64,000 nucleotides of DNA from Udeniomyces pyricola (Eukaryota > Basidiomycota > Tremellomycetes > Cystofilobasidiales > Mrakiaceae), in assembly GCA_039545295.1 (NCBI GenBank), contig BCIK01000022.1, positions 62,001 through 126,000 on the forward strand. The letters are read 5' to 3'. Of the stretch, positions 45,518-57,299 are shown one piece after another (position 1 is the stretch's first letter; each line of letters begins with the position of its first letter). The translations under genes were made by a program, and so were the position numbers. The notes under the pieces were generated by a model that saw only the letters and a program-made list of their open reading frames with translations, did no database searches and had not been told where the DNA came from.

Positions 45518-48500
45518 ATGAAGCTCCCATATCTCGCTCCGATAAGCTCTATCTTTGGCTCCTCCTCTTCGGCCGGCCCTTCAACTTCCGTCCAGCGGTC
45601 TCCCCGAGCCAATGGCAAACTTCGCCTGGAAGACGCAGACGGTGACGGACCTTACCACCAGCTCGATGGTCAACTCGTCTTGACCGACAATGAGGACGAT
45701 TCTCCCATCCGACGGTGCGAGGTCCGGATCGAAGGCATGTGAGTCAAGTTGACCATATCTACTTTCCTGAGCGAACCGCAGCCCTCTTTTCATTCGTCCA
45801 ATGAAATCTGGTCTTTCCTCATATTTTCGACGATCCTGCCATGCCGCTAAACGCTTGTCTGCACTTTATAATCTTGTCTTTGACTCAAGCCTGAGTCATT
45901 GCTTGCCGTCGAGTCTTTTCGTGCTTGGCTGACTAAACCCTTACGGCCTTCTCCTGCTCAGGACGTGTGGGGCTTGTGTATCCGCGGTAGAAGGATGCCT
46001 TTCCAAGATGCCTGGTATCGTCTCCGTCAAGGTTGCCCTGCTCGCCGAACGAGGCATCATAGAATACGACTCGTCCTTTGTTGGAGAAGATGGTAGAGGA
46101 TGGGACGACGCGAGGGTGCTCGAGGTTCGTCTGAGCCGTCATCTTGTCGTTGCTCTCATCCGCCACCTTGCTTCGATCAGACGTCGCTAACCACCCGTCG
46201 ACCTCTTCCTGCATATATATCCACTTCTCAGGAGATAGAAGACGTCGGGTTCGATCCCATACTACTGCCCCCATCGACCGTCGCGATCGCCAATGTGGGT
46301 TTGCGTCGCATGCTACTGAGGTCTCAATCTGCCCACGTGTCCAAGGCTGATCAAGCCTTCAAATGCATGTTTCTACCCTTACGTTCTCGCTCCAAATCTC
46401 GGCTTTCTTTCCCAAACCCGGTCGCTTCAATCATCCGCTGTGTCCATCGTACTGCCTCAGATTGAAGTCTTTGGCCTCTCAAGACCTTCTGATCAAGCAC
46501 TTGTTGAATCGAGTCTTCTGGCTATTCCTGGCGTGCTCACATCAACATTCGTCTCTACCTCACTATCTCGATCGACCTACACTCCTGCCCTCGTTGGGCT
46601 TCGGGATATTGTCGAAGCTGTCCAGTCCCTCTCGTTTGATGCCGTTGTGTCCTCGACCACAGACTCGACTCAGCTTGACTCTCTCAAGAAAACGCGTGAG
46701 ATTCAAGTGTGGCGGACGACATTTTGGCGGTCGCTCTTGTTCGCTATCCCTGTGTTTTTCCTGGGGATGGTCATGCCCATGTTCGAGGGTGGGAAAAAGG
46801 TCGTCGATACGAGGCTTTGGCGAGGCATCTTCCTCGGCGATCTGTTTGGGCTGTTGCTCACCATTCCGGTCCAGCTCTGGTTAGCGCGACAGTTCTACGA
46901 AAACGCTTGGCGGGCGCTCAAACATCGGTGAGTTCCACACCCAGCATGAATTATTGCGTGTCCACATGGTATGACGGGGAAACTCATAATCGATATCTTC
47001 TTCGCTCGTCTCATTCAGCTCCTCAACCATGGATTCCCTGGTGGTTATTGCTACGTCCTCAGCATTCGTCTACTCGACTCTTGCCATCTTCTTTGCCTGT
47101 TTCTATTCGAATCCTCCGCCACCTCAAACCTTCTTCGATACGTCAACGATGCTGGTCACATTTGTTTCCCTCGGCCGCTACCTCGAAAACCTCGCCAAAG
47201 GCAAGACTTCTGCCGCCCTGACAGATCTCATGGCCCTTTCACCATCATCGGCAACCATCTACGCAGATGGCCTTCATTGCACCCAAGAAAAAAGAATCGC
47301 AACCGAGCTCATCCAAGTCGGAGACTACATCAAGATCGTGCCAGGGGACAAGATTCCCGCTGACGGTAACGTTATCAGCGGTTCGACAAGCGTCAACGAG
47401 TCGATGATCACAGGCGAGGTCGTTCCAAGTCTCAAGCAAGTCGGCGATACCGTCATCGGAGGCACCGTCAACGGGCTCGGCTCCATCAACATCCTTGTCA
47501 CCCGAGCCGGGTCCGACACAGCGCTGGCCCAGATAGTCAAGATGGTCGAGGATGCCCAAACGACCAAGGCACCAATCCAAGAGTTTGCCGACCGTGTTGC
47601 GGGTTTCTTCGTCCCCATGGTGGTGTCTCTTGCGGTGACAACGCTTCTCGGATGGCTCGTACTCGTTTTCCTCATCCTCCCGACAGACAAAGTCCCACCG
47701 ATGTTCAAGATGCACGATACATCATACCTATCGTCTTCTCTCAAGCTCGCCATCTCGGTCGTCGTTGTTGCGTGTCCCTGTGCGCTTGGACTAGCTACTC
47801 CGACAGCAGTCATGGTTGGAACCGGCGTCGGAGCCAAAAATGGCGTTCTTATCAAGGGCGGTAAAGCCTTGGAAGACTTGGTGGCCATCGGGCGGGTCGT
47901 TCTGGACAAGACCGGGACAGTGACTCAGGCGAAACTCTCAGTCGCTGGTCTCTGCTGGGCAGATGCTGGCGAAGACCAAGAACCTGATCAGTCTAAGCTT
48001 GGCTCACCCACCGCTCACGCATCGCTGTCACGCGCGACTGCTTTGTCCATGATCGCTGCAGCCGAGTCCCGATCCGAGCACCCACTCGCCTTGGCCGTCT
48101 CGACACATGCCCGCAATCTCCTTTCATCTAGCTCCCATCCGACCTCAGCCGACGTAACTGAGTTCGAATCTGTCACAGGTCGGGGAATCCAGGCACGCGT
48201 CCAGCAAAGTGGAACAACCGAAGTCATCCGTGTCGGCAATGCTGCCTTTGTCACCGAGGTTCGATCGATCAAACCAACTACCTCTTCCATCGCCAATTTC
48301 TCCGTCGAAGATTTGCCCAAAAATCTCCGCTCGTTCGAAGTCAACGAGACAACTCAGGGTCGAACCGTCATCTTTGTTTCCGTCGTTCCCTCAACGCCTT
48401 CTCGGCCGGCCTCGTTCAACTCAACCACCTCGCCTTGTCCCATCCTTGCTGTCTCGCTCTCTGACAGCCTCAAGCCGAGCTCGAAGCAAGCTATTGCTGC

Positions 48501-49647
48501 CCTTCAGGCCATGGGCATTCGCGTCAGCCTCCTGACGGGCGATGGACTTGAAACCGCTCGGGCTGTCGCGCGAGAAGTCGGCATAGATGAAAGTGAAGTC
48601 TGGGCCGGTGTTAGCCCAAAGGGCAAGGCTAAGATTGTCGCCGAGCTTGGGCAGAAAGGTCAAGGTGGTGTTGCTATGGTCAGTGATTTCTTTTGCGCGC
48701 CGTCATCATCTCTTGACTAGTCTTGGTCGATCTTCGCTCAGCTGCCGCTTACCTGCACTTCACGCATCTTTATGTCATCAGGTTGGTGACGGAATCAACG
48801 ACTCGCCAGCATTGGTTGCCGCCTCGGTCGGCATCGCCATGTCCTCGGGTACCTCGATCGCCATTGAAGCAGCTGACGTCGTCCTCATGAAGTCAGACCT
48901 CCTCGATGTTGTCTCGGCCCTCTCGCTTGGCCGAGCCATCGTTCGCAAAATCAAGGTCAACTATGAATTCCAATCTTAGACATCACCCTCAGCGCGACAA
49001 CCTTTCCAATCACGCCCACGTATGATTGCTCAGTCGTGCTGGATGTCTCCCTCATTTCGGAATCATCTCCTTGCTGATACCTGTTGGGTTTTTTTTTTTT
49101 TTTTTTTTTTTTCACACTCTCGAAGGCCAACCTTCTCTTTGCATGCATCTACAACATGTTCATGATTCCTCTCGCTATGGGGTTCTTTCTCCCCTGGGGC
49201 TTCCATCTCCACCCTATGATGGCCGCTGGTGCCATGGCCATGAGCAGTGTTAGCGTCGTTTGCGGAAGCCTGACTCTCAAGGTGAGGAGGTATTTGCACT
49301 TGCTTCTCGTCTTGTTTCCTCCTTCATCGCCAGCAATTGTTCTCAGTATCGTCTAGCTAGAAAACGCAATCAGGCTGACACATCATTGCACCTTATCCGC
49401 TATGCTTTTTCAGCAATGGCAACGACCCCCCAGCTCCATTCTCCACACCTCAACGACCCCTTTATCTCAAAATCTCTCTTCGTCTTTCTTGTCTAACGTT
49501 TTATCTACCCTGGAATCGCTGGCTCGAAGCGCTCTTCCCGCCCGGTTTACAAGTAACTCAGCTCATCGATCCTCTTCAGGCACTGAGTCAGAAGACGAAG
49601 CGGTTCCACTCGTCGGTCTGAGTGCCCGAGATGAGGAAGAGGCGTAG
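45518..49647 (+). CDS. CCC2: P1B-type copper-transporting ATPase Ccc2
   Basis: Eight exons, 45518-45738, 45962-46124, 46232-46294, 46461-46927, 47019-48678, 48782-48955, 49126-49281 and 49414-49647, close in phase and give 1045 residues. A first heavy-metal domain carries [16 protein letters not shown] second HMA-like domain ([18 protein letters not shown]) lacks the CxxC. The core has the actuator TGE ([10 protein letters not shown]), the channel CPC ([15 protein letters not shown]), [11 protein letters not shown] with the phosphorylated Asp, SEHPLALAV, and [17 protein letters not shown], then a last membrane pair ending LYNMF-type [18 protein letters not shown]. It pumps Cu(I) into the Golgi for multicopper oxidases such as Fet3, linking copper to high-affinity iron uptake. 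The tail ([15 protein letters not shown]) is acidic. Intron 48956-49125 has a run of about 22 T close to its acceptor. The intron 46295-46460 holds a shifted frame. Confidence 0.95.
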
Positions 49648-50226
49648 GGGCAAGCAAGTAGGGGTCAAAATTCTGTACGAAACAAAAAGGACTAGGCTGA
49701 TCTTGAGATTGTATCCTTCCTCTCCCTCTTTGCTTGCCGGCTTCCTCCCTCTCGTGCCTGTGTCTATGCTTGCCCGTGCTTCTCCAAGTCATGGCTATCC
49801 TCCATCAGACTATCACGCGATCTTGCTCCATACCGTTCTCTTGTCATGTCTTTCCTCCTCTCTTGCCCCATCATCCCTCCGGTTTCCTTCTGTTACGAAC
49901 GGATGCCTTTCCTTTCTCTATAGCCTTTGTTCCTCATCGTTCCCCCTTGATCACCAATCTATATCCAGGCTGTGCCATTCCATTCATGATCAAATATAAT
50001 CAATTTCTTTAGCACATTTTCACTCCCTCTCTCTGTATTCAACCTCATGATGGGACGATTATCATCGTCGCATTTACGATGGCCCCCTGATCGAAGCAGG
50101 GTATAGAAGAATGCCTGTCAGCGAAAAAGTTCACGACATGTGTATGCTATGGGCCGAATCATATGAACGATCTCCTTCCCGACGTGATTTTATCTCAGGT
50201 AGTTTTCCGCGAGTGTGTGAGTGTGT
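49648..50226. other. Intergenic region between convergent CCC2 and the mitochondrial-like gene
   Basis: No gene is supported. The sequence is pyrimidine-rich (about 49700-50035) and probably includes CCC2 3' untranslated sequence. Frames at 49622-50012 show no motifs. Confidence 0.6.
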
Positions 50227-53138
50227 TCACCAGTCGCGAAGTCTCGCGGCCCACACTGCTTTCACAGGCGGGAGTTGGCCCTTCAAGTCGATCCAACCCA
50301 TGTTGGCCCGATCGCCTTCGCGGAAGCGCTCGACCATGCGACCAGTCATGGACGTGTCTGTCTTGGTGTTGTAGACGGTGCAGTGGAACCGGTTCTCGCT
50401 GCAAGGAGGAAAAAAAAAAAGAAGAAAGAAGAAAAAATCAATCGTGCAACGTCAGATTTATCGTTTTTGAGCAAGTTGAGGCACGAGTTGATGTCAGGAT
50501 AGAGAAACAAACANAANAATGAAGCAAAAAAAAAAAAAAAAAAAAAACGACGCAAAACCTCGGAAAATGAGCGAGGCGCAAACGATACTAATAATAATAA
50601 TAATAATAATGATAAATGATGATCATAGAAAAAAAGACAGGAGAAGAACTTACGATCCCGCTGGCAGGCTCCAGAATTCGACGGCTTTGGGATCCGGGGC
50701 CGGCTCGCCTTCTTCTGGTGGAGCAAGACCAATCGTGCTGACAGTGAGAGCCATTCCTTCAGGTCCCCAAACCAGCCGGTCGAAATTGATGAGGTAGGTT
50801 GGCGAGGCGGGTTGGGCAGACACTACATTGAGCGATGATGAAGCACAAACAAAGTACAGCCGTCATGAGAGAGCACGAGAACAGGGCCGGAACAAAGACA
50901 AGAAAGCAAAAGGGATCGAATCGTTAGGAACATCGCTTCCTGGAAGTGCTAAACAAGGAAAGAGTTGGATGCGGTTGCCTCTTTCCTCCGTTCACGCTGC
51001 TTGGTGTGTCCCATCACCTCATTTTCACGACCCGTCACACTCTTTCGAGCAAGCTGACGAACTCACTGTATACGAATTTGCTCCAGATTTGCTCGTAGAT
51101 CGTGAGAATCTGTGGATCGGAATTGTTGGACCATGTCTCGTGCATGACGGTCACGTGGGGAGACATCGCTTTGACTTTTCTGAGTTCGACAAGGTTCTCA
51201 TAGTACTTGTAGACCTGGAGAAGAGCTTTACGTTGTTTGGACGTGTAGGGTCGACCAGGTCGGACAGCCGGGTCGGGAAAGTGCTCTATGAGGTTTAAGA
51301 CATATAGCACCTGGGTCAGTTCAAAAGTCAATAAATATAGGGTTTGACCCGTAATGAATGGATAAAAGCACGTTTGGAATCATCTCCCAAGCCCATGTAG
51401 CAAGCGAAAAGACATCCGAGGAGGGCATAGTGAATCATTACTAACTCTCAGCTTGAGAGGCGTCGCTGGGCGCTTGAGGGATGGATCCCGGTGCATTGGC
51501 AAGAGCCTCATCTCCGAGCGCGTCATGGAAGATGGTCCGAATGATCTTTGTCAATGATACCGATGGCCAAACCCCAAAGTATGAGATTGGTGGGACAACT
51601 TTGCCAGAGACGTCCTGGTCGGGGTAAGATGATTGGGAAAGAAAGATTAAGCATATCAGTCTTGCTGCTCCACAAAGCTGGGTAGCAAGTTGATCAGTAT
51701 AGTTAAGATAAAGAGCTCAGGACAAACAATCGGTAGCATGGCTTGGGAACTTGAGAGGCTATTTCCGTCTTGTAAAGATTGACGATCGCGGATCAAGGGA
51801 AATTTGGATACAGGACGTTGTTTTTTTCGTGAGGGCGACTTTTTGACCGACTTGGGTGAGGACGCCCTAGTCTCGATGGCTTCCGAATCGAATGTTTGGA
51901 AGCAAAAGGTAGCCAAAGAGATCAATCGTGGGCGGGCTTCGATTGCCATGGGCATGTCACCACGACGCTGTACACAGGAAATCTTACCTGACTTCGCCGT
52001 CTCCCCAACAGATTGACCTACTTCTGAAGCCTTGACCTTGACCTTCTCGAGAGCTTCCCGAGCAGACTCGACGGCAGTCTCACGGAACGTCGGTTCAGGA
52101 GTTGGAGTCAGGGGCACCTGAAAAGTTGGTTCCGAGGTAGCAGGGTTGACAGCTAAAAAGAAACATTGTCAAAGGAACGGTTTCGCGTGATATGTAAAGC
52201 ATCAGCGCATCAGGGTTAGCTTCGAGAGAAAGAGGCACACATAGGAACGAAAAGATCAAGCTGAGTGCAACATACTCGACTCGACAACCTCTTGAACCAC
52301 AACATTTTCGACAGATTCCTTGATATTGTCGACCGTACCTTCGGCTCGGTCCTTGAGAGCTTCCACAGCACTGCCTATTGATTGACCAGCGTTTTGGCTT
52401 GCCTGTGTGACCTGTTCCTTGAGCTCCTCGCTCTTGACGGTCGCCTCTTTTTGGAGATCCTCACCTTCGGCCCTAGCTGCTTCCAAGGTTTCCGTCGCCT
52501 TTGCGTGCAACTCCTCCAAACTCTCTGCCAGTTGTCCCTGCAATTCGTGGACCTTTGCCTCCGCTTCGGTCTTGAGCGAGCCTACGGTCTCTGGGACGGC
52601 TGTCTGAGCTTTGGTGAGCTCTGTCTTAAGGGTGTCGATTGAAGGGATTGAGGCGGCAAGATCGTTCAATATGGTGGATGGCATAGCTGGCTCGGTCGTA
52701 TCGACTGTCGAACGAGGGAAAGATTTCATCGTGATGAGAGGAGTTAGTTCTAACTGTGGGTGCGAAGGCAGGCACAACTCTCAGCGGTCCATTCTTTGTA
52801 ACATACACGGGCGGCTGTTGGTCGAAGCCGAAGCCGAGGTAGGGGTTGGACCTGATAATTGATAGGATTGGTTGTACGCGTCAGCTACGAGAAACTTGCA
52901 TGTGTTTCTGTCGCACCCATTTTGAGCCAGCTTCCTTACCATCCTCTGTGATGTTGGCATCGGATGCGGGCAGCTTGGGCTCGGCTTGGGGCGGAGGCGT
53001 TGAAGTCGAAGCTCGGATGAACGAGGCGTGGAGAGAACGTCGGCCGGTTTGCGTGAAGAGGTGGGGAGCAAGAGCTCGACTGGATGGGCGAGTGAGCGAC
53101 TGTGTGCGGGCTGCAGATGAGAGCAAAGAGCGATACAT
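50227..53138 (-). CDS. Unknown protein, probably mitochondrial, with amphipathic helical repeat region
   Basis: My exons are 53138-52940, 52851-52803, 52753-52276, 52152-51988, 51879-51812, 51614-51446, 51285-51067, 50822-50654 and 50398-50227, about 562 residues. All later junctions close, but the first (52940 to 52851) is off by one base: exon 1 ends in phase 1 and exon 2 (NPYLGFGFDQQPPVY) needs phase 2. Exon 1 is a clear presequence (MYRSLLSSAARTQSLTRPS, later RRSLHASFIRAS). Exon 3 is 150 residues of Ala/Glu/Lys/Thr amphipathic helix like LEA or apolipoprotein repeats (KVHELQGQLAESLEELHAK, KSEELKEQVTQASQNAGQ). The second half is compact: PISYFGVWPSVSLTKIIRTI, QRKALLQVYKYYENL, PTYLINFDRLVWGPEGMAL, MTGRMVERFREGD, ending AARLRDW. 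I recognise no family. The exon 51879-51812 is weakly supported. Two N bases lie in intron 50399-50653. Confidence 0.6.
50514..50517. other. Two unresolved bases (N) near an A run
   Basis: Two N bases sit just before a run of about 21 A in intron 50399-50653 of the mitochondrial-like gene. The true sequence here is uncertain. Confidence 0.85.
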
Positions 53139-53519
53139 GATGTATGGTGGACGGTGGACGATGGACGATGGGAGGGTGAGGGTGATGGACTGATCTAAAG
53201 AAAGCGGGGTCATCCAATATCCAGGGCCATCGATCGATTATGGTGGATTGATTGCCATCCCGTCATGGATCATTGATACCCAGTTACGTTACTGTCTTTC
53301 GATTGATTGGGTCGTTTTGCTGTGCAATGATACAGCGTGTCGTGTGTACAGCAATAGATCATAATGAATGATCATGACCCAGCACGACCGCGTGCATGCT
53401 TGCAGCCAGATTGATGATAAACCCGTCATCATAGCATATAGCATACATTCTACATCATCCTTCACCCGCGCCATCTACCCACTCCTCTCTACACATACTC
53501 AACGCTCAACTATCAACCT
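53139..53519. other. Shared upstream region between the mitochondrial-like gene and EMC6
   Basis: These 381 bases separate divergent starts. Direct repeats GGACGGTGGACGATGGACGATGG-type sequence lies at about 53151-53172, close to the minus-strand start. No gene is present. Confidence 0.5.
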
Positions 53520-54237
53520 ATGGAATTCCTGCAACAGCAACCAGCCGCCGCTCCAGGTGAATCCGCCCCCGCTGCTACGCCTCACGACCATGCCGCCATT
53601 CAAGCCATCTTCCCTCCACACCTCGTTCATAACGTCGTCCGTCTTTCTTTTCCCTTTCTCTCCCGCCAGCGTATCTACAAGATCGTTCATGCCATCAGCT
53701 ATTAGGCGCTAACATTTCCTTCGGACCACCGTGCCTCACATCCAGAACGAGCTTGCATCGATACGGACGCTCGCCTCGGTTGTTTCCGGCAGCACCGCCG
53801 GTATTCTTGGAGTTGAGAACTTCTGGGGCGTTTCACTCTATCTCCTGAGTATCGCCATCGTCTCGGTTCTCGTCGCTGTGCTGAGATGTACGTTCCGGAT
53901 CCTTGTGTTTCCTTATCGATCGAAGAGGAGCGTCAAGGGTTGACCTTGGTGTATCACCCACCGCGTCGTCATCTTTCCGCTGATCTTCTTTCGCCTGCTT
54001 TGCTTATCGGGGCAATCTGATGGCCTTGCTGTGCCTGTTCCAGGTCAAGGTAAACCATCCAAGTACTACCAACATGGCTGGTGGGACCTCTGTAAAGTGG
54101 ATCAGGACGGTCTCCTCGCCTTTTTACTCACTTGGATCGGGCTCTTTGCAGTCGTCCACGGTTCGTTACATCCTCCATCTTTGCTTTGGTTTTGATGACT
54201 GACGCGCGCGTCGATTGTAGACCATATGCCCTCTTGA
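53520..54237 (+). CDS. EMC6: ER membrane protein complex subunit 6
   Basis: Four exons, 53520-53633, 53746-53887, 54044-54160 and 54221-54237, close in phase and give 129 residues. After a Gln/Ala/Pro-rich head come NELASIRTLASVVSGSTAGILG, a first span (SLYLLSIAIVSVLVAVL), a loop with YYQHGWWDLCKVDQDGL, and a last span (AFLLTWIGLFAVVH). Human EMC6 shows the same SALSGATAGILGL-type motif and final VHVY-like end. Emc6 is one of the core membrane subunits of the ER insertase that places tail-anchored and moderately hydrophobic segments into the membrane. The final exon is 17 bases and codes HDHMPS-like residues then stop. An alternative first-exon frame runs on into a stop at 53705; the donor at 53634 avoids it. 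Start at 53520 is the first Met of the frame. Confidence 0.9.
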
Positions 54238-54677
54238 CCGAGTATCGAGGTACTGACTCAGCGCCTGATGGGTTTTACCATGGTTGTTTTGATTGCAGTG
54301 TACGATTGATGACTTGCGAATGTTGCGATGGTTCCGGCGTTTGAACCGATACCCTTTTTAGAGCCTTGCCCTTTGAGCTTGTGCTGACGATATACCATGC
54401 GTTTGAGTGTTCCGTATTGTTGATGGTGTTGAGAAGATGAGCTAAGCAGACATGAATGTGGGGTGAACAGACGTTGAAGACTGGGCGGGCGCGCGTTGTG
54501 AGGGCAAGGATATAGGACATAGGATATAGCATATATATGTATATAGCATATATCCGAAAGACAGGCATAGAGCGGTCGATGATGATCATCGATGGCGTTC
54601 TCGACAACGAGCAGTTGTCCCCTGCTTACATGCTACAGCCTGCTACGACATCACCCCCTTTGCGTTTCCATCCCATC
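54238..54677. other. Intergenic region between EMC6 and the TRAPP gene
   Basis: No gene is supported. It holds the EMC6 3' flank and an AT-rich block with tandem ATATAGCATATAT-type units at about 54513-54555, probably promoter sequence of the next gene. Confidence 0.6.
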
Positions 54678-55551
54678 ATGTCCATCGCCTCTATCGCTTT
54701 CATCTCACCTCAGAACACTCCTCTTTACATCCGCTCTTTCCCAAACTCCCCGTCAGACCGGCTCTTGCATCACAACCTCGCATTCTCAGCCCTTGATTAC
54801 GGTCCGTACAGCAGCCTCCTTCTTGCACCCTGTCGTGCTCTCATACTACCGGGTCCCATGCAGACCTAATCTTTCACGGGTTCTCATCGCAACATATTCT
54901 TCATGTTACGCATTACTCTGCCAACCCTTGCCTTATCTCTTATCAGTCGAAGAAGGAACCAGGAGTGTTCCCATCTCCGGTAGTGCCAAGGAAGGCTACC
55001 TTGGTCTTCTGGTCGTTCTCGAGGACTTGGCGATGTACGTCTCGGATGGTCTGCTATCCAACCTGGCTATCGTCTTCTTTCTTGTTCAAAATGCAAGTTG
55101 TCTGCCTCAAGCTAACTAGCTAGACTATCCTGAATTGACGTATAGATACGGCTACAAGCCTTCGTCCAACATCACCATACTCGTGTCGTTCCGACTGGAT
55201 TCACAACCCATCAAGGACTCGGACGTCATACCCGTGCGTTGCCTGTTTCTTCGGATTTTTCCTAAAAAGATCCTTCGACGAGATTGTGATAGGCTCAACT
55301 TGTTCCCTGAAACGTCTCCCCCTCTTCACGATGTCTCCATCATGCATACTTTGTTGCAGATCTTCCATGCCCTCCATCTCGCCTACGTCCACACTATCTC
55401 GAATCCGTTTCACCCACCTTCGTCCACAAACCCCCATATCCCTCGGGAACCCAAGCCGTTTGAGCAGAGCAGGTGGCTCGAGAAACGAGTCGAGTTTATC
55501 GCTGCATGCGGCATCGCCGGACGACGCGTCGGGGTTGCAGCCTCCGTATGA
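54678..55551 (+). CDS. TRAPP complex subunit, TRAPPC2L/Tca17 family
   Basis: Four exons, 54678-54801, 54947-55034, 55146-55233 and 55360-55551, close in phase and give 163 residues, slightly longer than the human protein. The longin-type fold is visible: SIASIAFISPQNTPLYIRSF, HHNLAFSALDY, the KEGYLGLLVVLEDLAMYGY-like strand-helix (split at the exon border and reading AIYGYKPSSN), ITILVSFRLD, IKDSDVIPIFHALHLAY, and YVHTISNPFHPP. This order matches TRAPPC2L (Tca17 in yeast) more closely than TRAPPC2. The protein is an accessory TRAPP subunit that helps assemble TRAPPII, the Rab11-type (Ypt31/32) exchange factor in late Golgi traffic. The C-terminus carries a short Pro-rich insert (PSSTNPHIPREPKP) before the last helix (KRVEFIAACG). 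Confidence 0.88.
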
Positions 55552-57299
55552 AGAGGCCGAGGCGAGATCAGGAGACCCGATGCGGAGATGGGCAGCCTGT
55601 AACTCGTCACTGAGTGCTCATTGACGAGTCCAAGGTGATGGAGGCAGTTTGCTTTGGAGGTTCACGGGCAAGAGCAGGTAAAGGAGACTCGCGACGATGG
55701 GGGAGGGAGGGTAGGCAAGATGGAGAGGAAACCGCTCAATAACGACTTTACGACCTACTAATGATAGTTATTTTCCTTATGCATTCCGGAGTTTTCGTCT
55801 CGAGCATAGCTTCCATCTCATATGAATCGGCTGATTAGTTTGATATGTGACCTACTGGACTCTTGGCACGGATGATGTTTCATCACGCTGATCTCTACTT
55901 CTGTTCTCAGCATCTGGCCATATCTTGTGTCGTTGATACCCTTGTGGTGTCTGCTTGTCCTCTCACTATAGCATCCCGACCTTCTATGGCCCCAACCATT
56001 TGCGCTTCTCTCTTGTGCGACCCTCATCCCTTCTCCTTCCTCTCCTTCCCCCATTCGGTTGTCCTGAGAAACGACGAGATCAGACCCTATCACTCGCTTG
56101 ATCCTCCCTCACCTCATCTCGTCGTTCACTCACCAAGAGATCCCACGCTCTCTCTTTCAAGTCCCAAAGGACAACCAAAAACGACGACCCTTACTCCTTT
56201 CCAGCCTTTTTCGTCTCTTTCTTCCTCCTCTTCCTTCTCCTCCTCCTCTCTTGTCCCCCTACTTCCTCCTCTCAACCTCTGTCCTGTTCAACTGTCCCTT
56301 TTCTTTCGCCTCTCTCTCTCTCTTCTCCTCCCCCTCTCTCTTTCTTTCTTTCTCGTTTCGTCGCTCCATCGGCTCTCCACCTCTTGATATCTTTCCTCTA
56401 TCCCTCTGTCCAAAGCTCTATCGTGTCCAAGACGTCACCTGTCTTTCCCCTCTCCTATCTTGGGGCACCCGAACCCCCTTTCTTTCCTGATTGGCAGGGT
56501 CTGGGTGTCCTCCTCCACAAGACCGGGAGTCGAGAACGGACGAGTTGTCAAAGACGCGATGAGAGCCAAGGACGTATGGGACCAGGAAGGGGATCGAGAT
56601 GGATGGACCAAAGCGAGTAGACGATAGCGGGATCGAAAAGAAGGGAAGGAAGGAAGGGAAGGAAGACAGGCAGAGGATGGGGTTTTTTCCAAAAGAAGCT
56701 GTTGAGTCAGGATCAGACGAAAGAACAAGGAAGAAAAGGGGGTGCCCCAGAAGAGAGGGCGGGGGGGGGGGGGGTTGAGAGTTGTAGGAAGTAGACTCGA
56801 AAACGAACGGAGAGGTTCCCCCCTTTGTTTACCCTTTGGGTTTCGGGGTCGAGCGCCTTCAATTGATTCCATGTTGGAACTTGGGCCCATTTGGGAACTC
56901 AAAGCCCCAGAAGGGTCTTTGCTCCCGTTTATGCAGAGATTTTTGAGCATGGAAACAGATACGGGCTTGTGTCATTTCATTTTCCCCCCTCCCCCTTTCC
57001 TTTCTTTCCTGTTGTCTCTTGCTGTTTTCTCTCTTTTATTTTCTTGCATATTTCTTTCTTTCCTTCCTTTATGATTTCATGTGGGATTTCAACGTTGAGT
57101 CACCTTCCCCTTTGTGAACCATTGAGGCCAGCGCACTCGATTGAGGTCGCCCCCTAGAGCCACTCCTGCTATTTGATCTCTGACAGCTTACATGACGGGG
57201 TTGTACTCAGTCAGCAAGATTCCATGACTGATCAGGTTATCCACACATTGATATCCTCCAACGCTTCGCAGAGGCGTCGTTTGGTTTACTTGATCGTCC
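55552..57299. other. Long gap (1.75 kb) between convergent genes, strand-asymmetric
   Basis: No gene is supported. From about 55980 to 56440 the plus strand is pyrimidine-rich (long TC tracts), and from about 56620 to 56780 it is purine-rich, ending in a G run at 56761-56774. Apparent frames of up to 174 codons are low-complexity Ser/Phe/Leu and show no motifs. It exceeds the usual spacing of convergent genes here. Confidence 0.55.

Noticed and set aside
55863..56490. 174- and 130-codon plus-strand frames in the convergent gap
   Set aside because: They are driven by the pyrimidine tract (Ser/Leu/Phe/Pro runs) and lack any conserved block.
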